A stretch of DNA of 5,262 nucleotides from Elusimicrobiota bacterium (lineage in GTDB: Bacteria > Elusimicrobiota > Elusimicrobia > 2-02-FULL-39-32): assembly GCA_016193115.1 (NCBI GenBank), contig JACPSV010000205.1, positions 1 to 5,262 on the forward strand, written 5' to 3'. Made by a program: the position numbers and the translations under genes. Below the pieces are notes generated by a model. The model worked only from the letters and a program-made list of their open reading frames with translations, was not told the DNA's origin and made no database searches. Shown here one piece after another: positions 1-3,300 of this stretch. Within the stretch, counting starts at the first letter, position 1. Every line of letters begins with the position of its first letter.

Positions 1-339
1 ACTGTATGGGTTGCGAATATCTTCAAATTCCAACGCCCAAAACGTTTTGTCTCCCAAATTCTCTCTTGCGCGGTCAGAACTCATGGTGGGATTCAACAGC
101 TCGTGTCTCGTAGGATAGAGTTTTCCTTTGAAGTTCAGGTATACTGTTCCCTCCTCATCGGCTAGATAGTAGAAGGGTTTTTCTCCATATCGAGGAGTGA
201 ATGGATGCGTATTGATTGAAGATTGCGCGGGCGCCGCAGTCATCTTAAACAAACTGACTTCGTCTGGTAAATCAGCTCTGGGGTAGGACACGCCTCTTTC
301 TAAATCCAAAAATGTTCCATCTTCTTGCACCATCATGGG
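1..339 (-). other. Region after the propeller, unrecognised and open-ended (residues 1642-1754)
   Basis: The protein continues past the last propeller repeat without a stop. The segment alternates strand-like parts (MMVQEDGTFLDL, KPFYYLADEEGTVYLNFKGK) with an Ala/Pro/Ser-rich joint (TAAPAQSSINT, about 1675-1685) that looks like an inter-domain linker. A small beta domain could start near residue 1686. I recognise no family. The reading frame stays open to base 1, so more domains follow outside the window. Confidence 0.5.
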
Positions 340-3300
340 AACATCCAATCGCCACAGGGAAACCTCTTGATCATCCGTCAGAAGGACGGTTTCCCCACCT
401 TCGTCTAGATCCATGTCTATTCCGGAATCAGCGCCGAGTTTCTTCTTCCAGATGAGTTCATACGACTCCCCATTCCAACGCAGAACCAGAATTTCACTTC
501 CTTCCTCTGTTCCTCTAACAAAAGCAATGGTATTGCCATTCCCGCTCATTTTGATAGAATCGGCGTTAAATAATCCGTTTGGGTCAAGCAGGTTTTGGTT
601 ACAGAACACCTTTTCATAAATCCCATCTCTTAATCTATAAATTTGTGGCTCCATAGCCGCCACGATACCCCTCTCATTCCAAGTCAGAAAGAATGTAGAA
701 CCGTCCTTGCTGACTGAGCAATCCATTTTTCCTTCAGGCATCTGCAGAACCTGATTTCTTTGGTAGCTTGAGCCTTTTAAGTCGTACACATAGACGCTCA
801 ATGCGCCGGGAAATGTAGTCACCAGTTTGTTATCATTATTATAAAAACGATTGTCCCATGCGCCAGTGACGATAATCCGACTTCCATCCTCACTCACCCA
901 AACCGAACGAACGGACTCCGGCAAACCTTCCAAATCCAGAACCTCTTTCCCGAACACCCGGACTTTATCTTTTCCCTGACCCACGATGACTTTCCCATCC
1001 CCGCTCATCTTGAAAGACTGAAATTGATCGTTTTCCTGACCCAAGACCCTCTTTTTTTCGTAGCCTCCTTTTGTGCGACGATACAGATGAGCTTCGGCAT
1101 GAAATGACAAATCTGAGGGGCCGGCGGAGGCCTCAATTCTTTCTTCCAGGACTGTTTTGTTGTCCTGACTGATCTGAGCCTTCTGTGTTGGATATTTCCC
1201 TCTTATAGGACCCACAAAATTATAGTTCCCATCTTGCATCTCCCAGACCATTTCCCCCACGATCACAACACCGGCATCCGGACTGATGCTAATAGATTCT
1301 GAATTCCTGATATCTCCCAGAATTTGTCCGACAATCTGTCCGCCCTCAAACCCATAGCGATGAACTGCTTTCTGTCCATCTACAATAAACACATTCTTGC
1401 CATCCGGAGTCAGGCGAGTCTCTGCATATTTGGGCACAGGCTGCTTTTGAACGAAAACCCGTGCAGGCGCTCGGATGAGATCGTATTTTTTTAAGGAGTC
1501 CCTGTCCTTCGGAACCCAATTTTCTTTGAGCAGAGGGGAACGTAGAGTTTGGGAGAGTTCTCTTGCGCTGACGGATGGGTCCACCGGCACAAGCGGAACC
1601 AACGCGCTGGTCAAGTCCAAGCGCAATTGTGACAATCTCGACAACAATTCTTCCCGGGCATCCTGTTTCTTAGGTTCGAGATGAGAAACTATATTGAGAC
1701 GAGCGATCTCCACTTCTTCCCCTGTCGCAATGTTGACAGCGCGATCGCCCGAACCCGTCACCATGTACCTATCTACTTTCTTGAAGCGATAAACAAGACG
1801 ACCCACAATCGAATAGACGTAACTACCAATTTTAGAGTTTTGTTTAATACTGAAATCTACAAGAATAAATGCCACAAGCCCGACAAGCCCGACAAGCCCG
1901 GCAAGTATGACAACATCCAGATGATACATCTGTGAGGAGAGTTCAAAACAATATTTATACATAATAATTGTAGGGATTGCCGAAACAATTAATTCGAAAA
2001 TCGCAATGGTAGCATCAATTATCTTAGAGTTAGAGTCGTTGAACGCGGGCATCGCTTCTACAATATCTCCATATCTAAGCGAAATGGGATTATGAATAGA
2101 GTATGGAGTCTGAGTGAACTCTTCCTGACTCTTTTCCATAAATTTGGAAAGTTTTCCTAACGCAACCTTTCGTTCCTCCTTGTCTTTCGCAGACGAAAGA
2201 TCTATCCGCGCCTGGTTCAACACTTCTGAAGCGGTGAGAGAATCTTCCACGATATCTCCCGTCTTTAGAGATTCACTCCTGTCCGGTTTGTCGGATTCAT
2301 GCCAGGAGAAAGCTCGCTTATAGATGTCCGTCGTTCTGAAGAGATCTGTCGTCAAATCCTCCTGCAGAGCAGATAAAAATACCTCGCCAAAGACCTTATG
2401 AAAAGAATCATAGAGACGATCTGAACTTAAATCTCCGCGGGGTGTGGAACGGAGTTCCTTTTCGGAGAGATCCAGGAACCTTCTGAACCTGCTCTGGGAA
2501 TATTTGGACGCATTTTGGTCTCTGTACCGGACTTCTCTACGGAAATCTCTCACGATACTTAAAATGTACGTCTCCAGGTTTTGGATCAACTGAGCCGGCG
2601 CCCCGCGGCTGGCTAGGAGTCTGCCAATGCTTTCGTCCAGCAACTGCCTCTGACGATCTGGAGTGGTTTCAAAATGCATTGTGACGAGCCGGGACTGTTC
2701 CGCCGCCGACCAACTGATCTCAGAATCTTGGCGGCTGACAAAAAGAATGTGGGCATTCCTAGGCAAACGGGACTTTCGGTCTCTCCCTTTGAGGTAAAGG
2801 TTTCCTTCCTGAAGGATTTCGTTTAAGGCGACTGCTTCTTCCGGCCTCAAGTTGTGGTTGTTCTCCAGGACGTAGAAAATCTCTTCATCAGGACTGGATT
2901 CCGCCTCGGCGACCAAGTGTCCTAGGATTCCCTGCCCAAATTCGGTTCGATTTTCCGTCCATGGGGTTTCCTCTTCTTCGGATATTTGAACTGCAGGCGC
3001 CAAACCTCCTTCCAATATCATTCTGTCCGTCGCCTTTGTGATGGGAAATATCTTCATGCGGACTTTTGGATTTTCTGACAGGAATCCTCCCAACTCTTCT
3101 CGAATATCCGTATCCGCGCTGACCCGAACGTGTGTAGCCCTTCCTTTATTTAAAGACTGATCCTTCAAGAATTCGCTGATGGAAACCGGTTCTGTCATAG
3201 CCTCAAATTCCGGAAACCGTTTTTGAAGGACTTCTGCGGCTTTCGTTCGGTTCCGGACTCTTTCCCAACGAAATAGGAGGTGCACCTGGATCGCCTTTTG

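Larger units (their letters stand above)
2428..3213 (-). other. Degenerate AAA+ module M3 (residues 684-945)
   Basis: The fold order is kept while the ATP site is lost. EPVSISEF (691-698) sits where the P-loop is expected. The segment HVRVSADTDIREELGGFL (711-728) follows the family pattern xRINxHxxTDIxxLLG. A charged insertion with EEEETPW (758-764) makes the Walker A to Walker B distance longer than in M2 (about 109 versus 68 residues). Walker B reads IFYVLENNHNLRPEEA (795-810), with E800-N801 where Asp-Glu is usual. It is followed by the usual helix ALNEILQEGNLYL and the sensor-1 strand HILFVSRQD (838-846), which lacks the Asn. R858 in EQSRLVTMHF falls at the arginine-finger position, and YSQSRFRRFL (921-930) resembles a sensor-2 lid motif (R925). 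M3 probably does not hydrolyse ATP itself but may complete the M2 site in trans. Confidence 0.77.

Noticed and set aside
1096..1113. Broken gene or frameshift suspected because no long frame with both a start and a stop exists
   Set aside because: Checking all 1754 codons of the complement frame found no stop anywhere, so the absence of a complete frame only reflects that both gene ends are outside the window.
1475..1935. Two successive plus-strand open frames of 69 and 84 codons with adjoining ends
   Set aside because: Both are antisense to the main frame. The KPDKPDKPG repeat in the second is only the antisense reading of the GLV repeat. No start signals support them.
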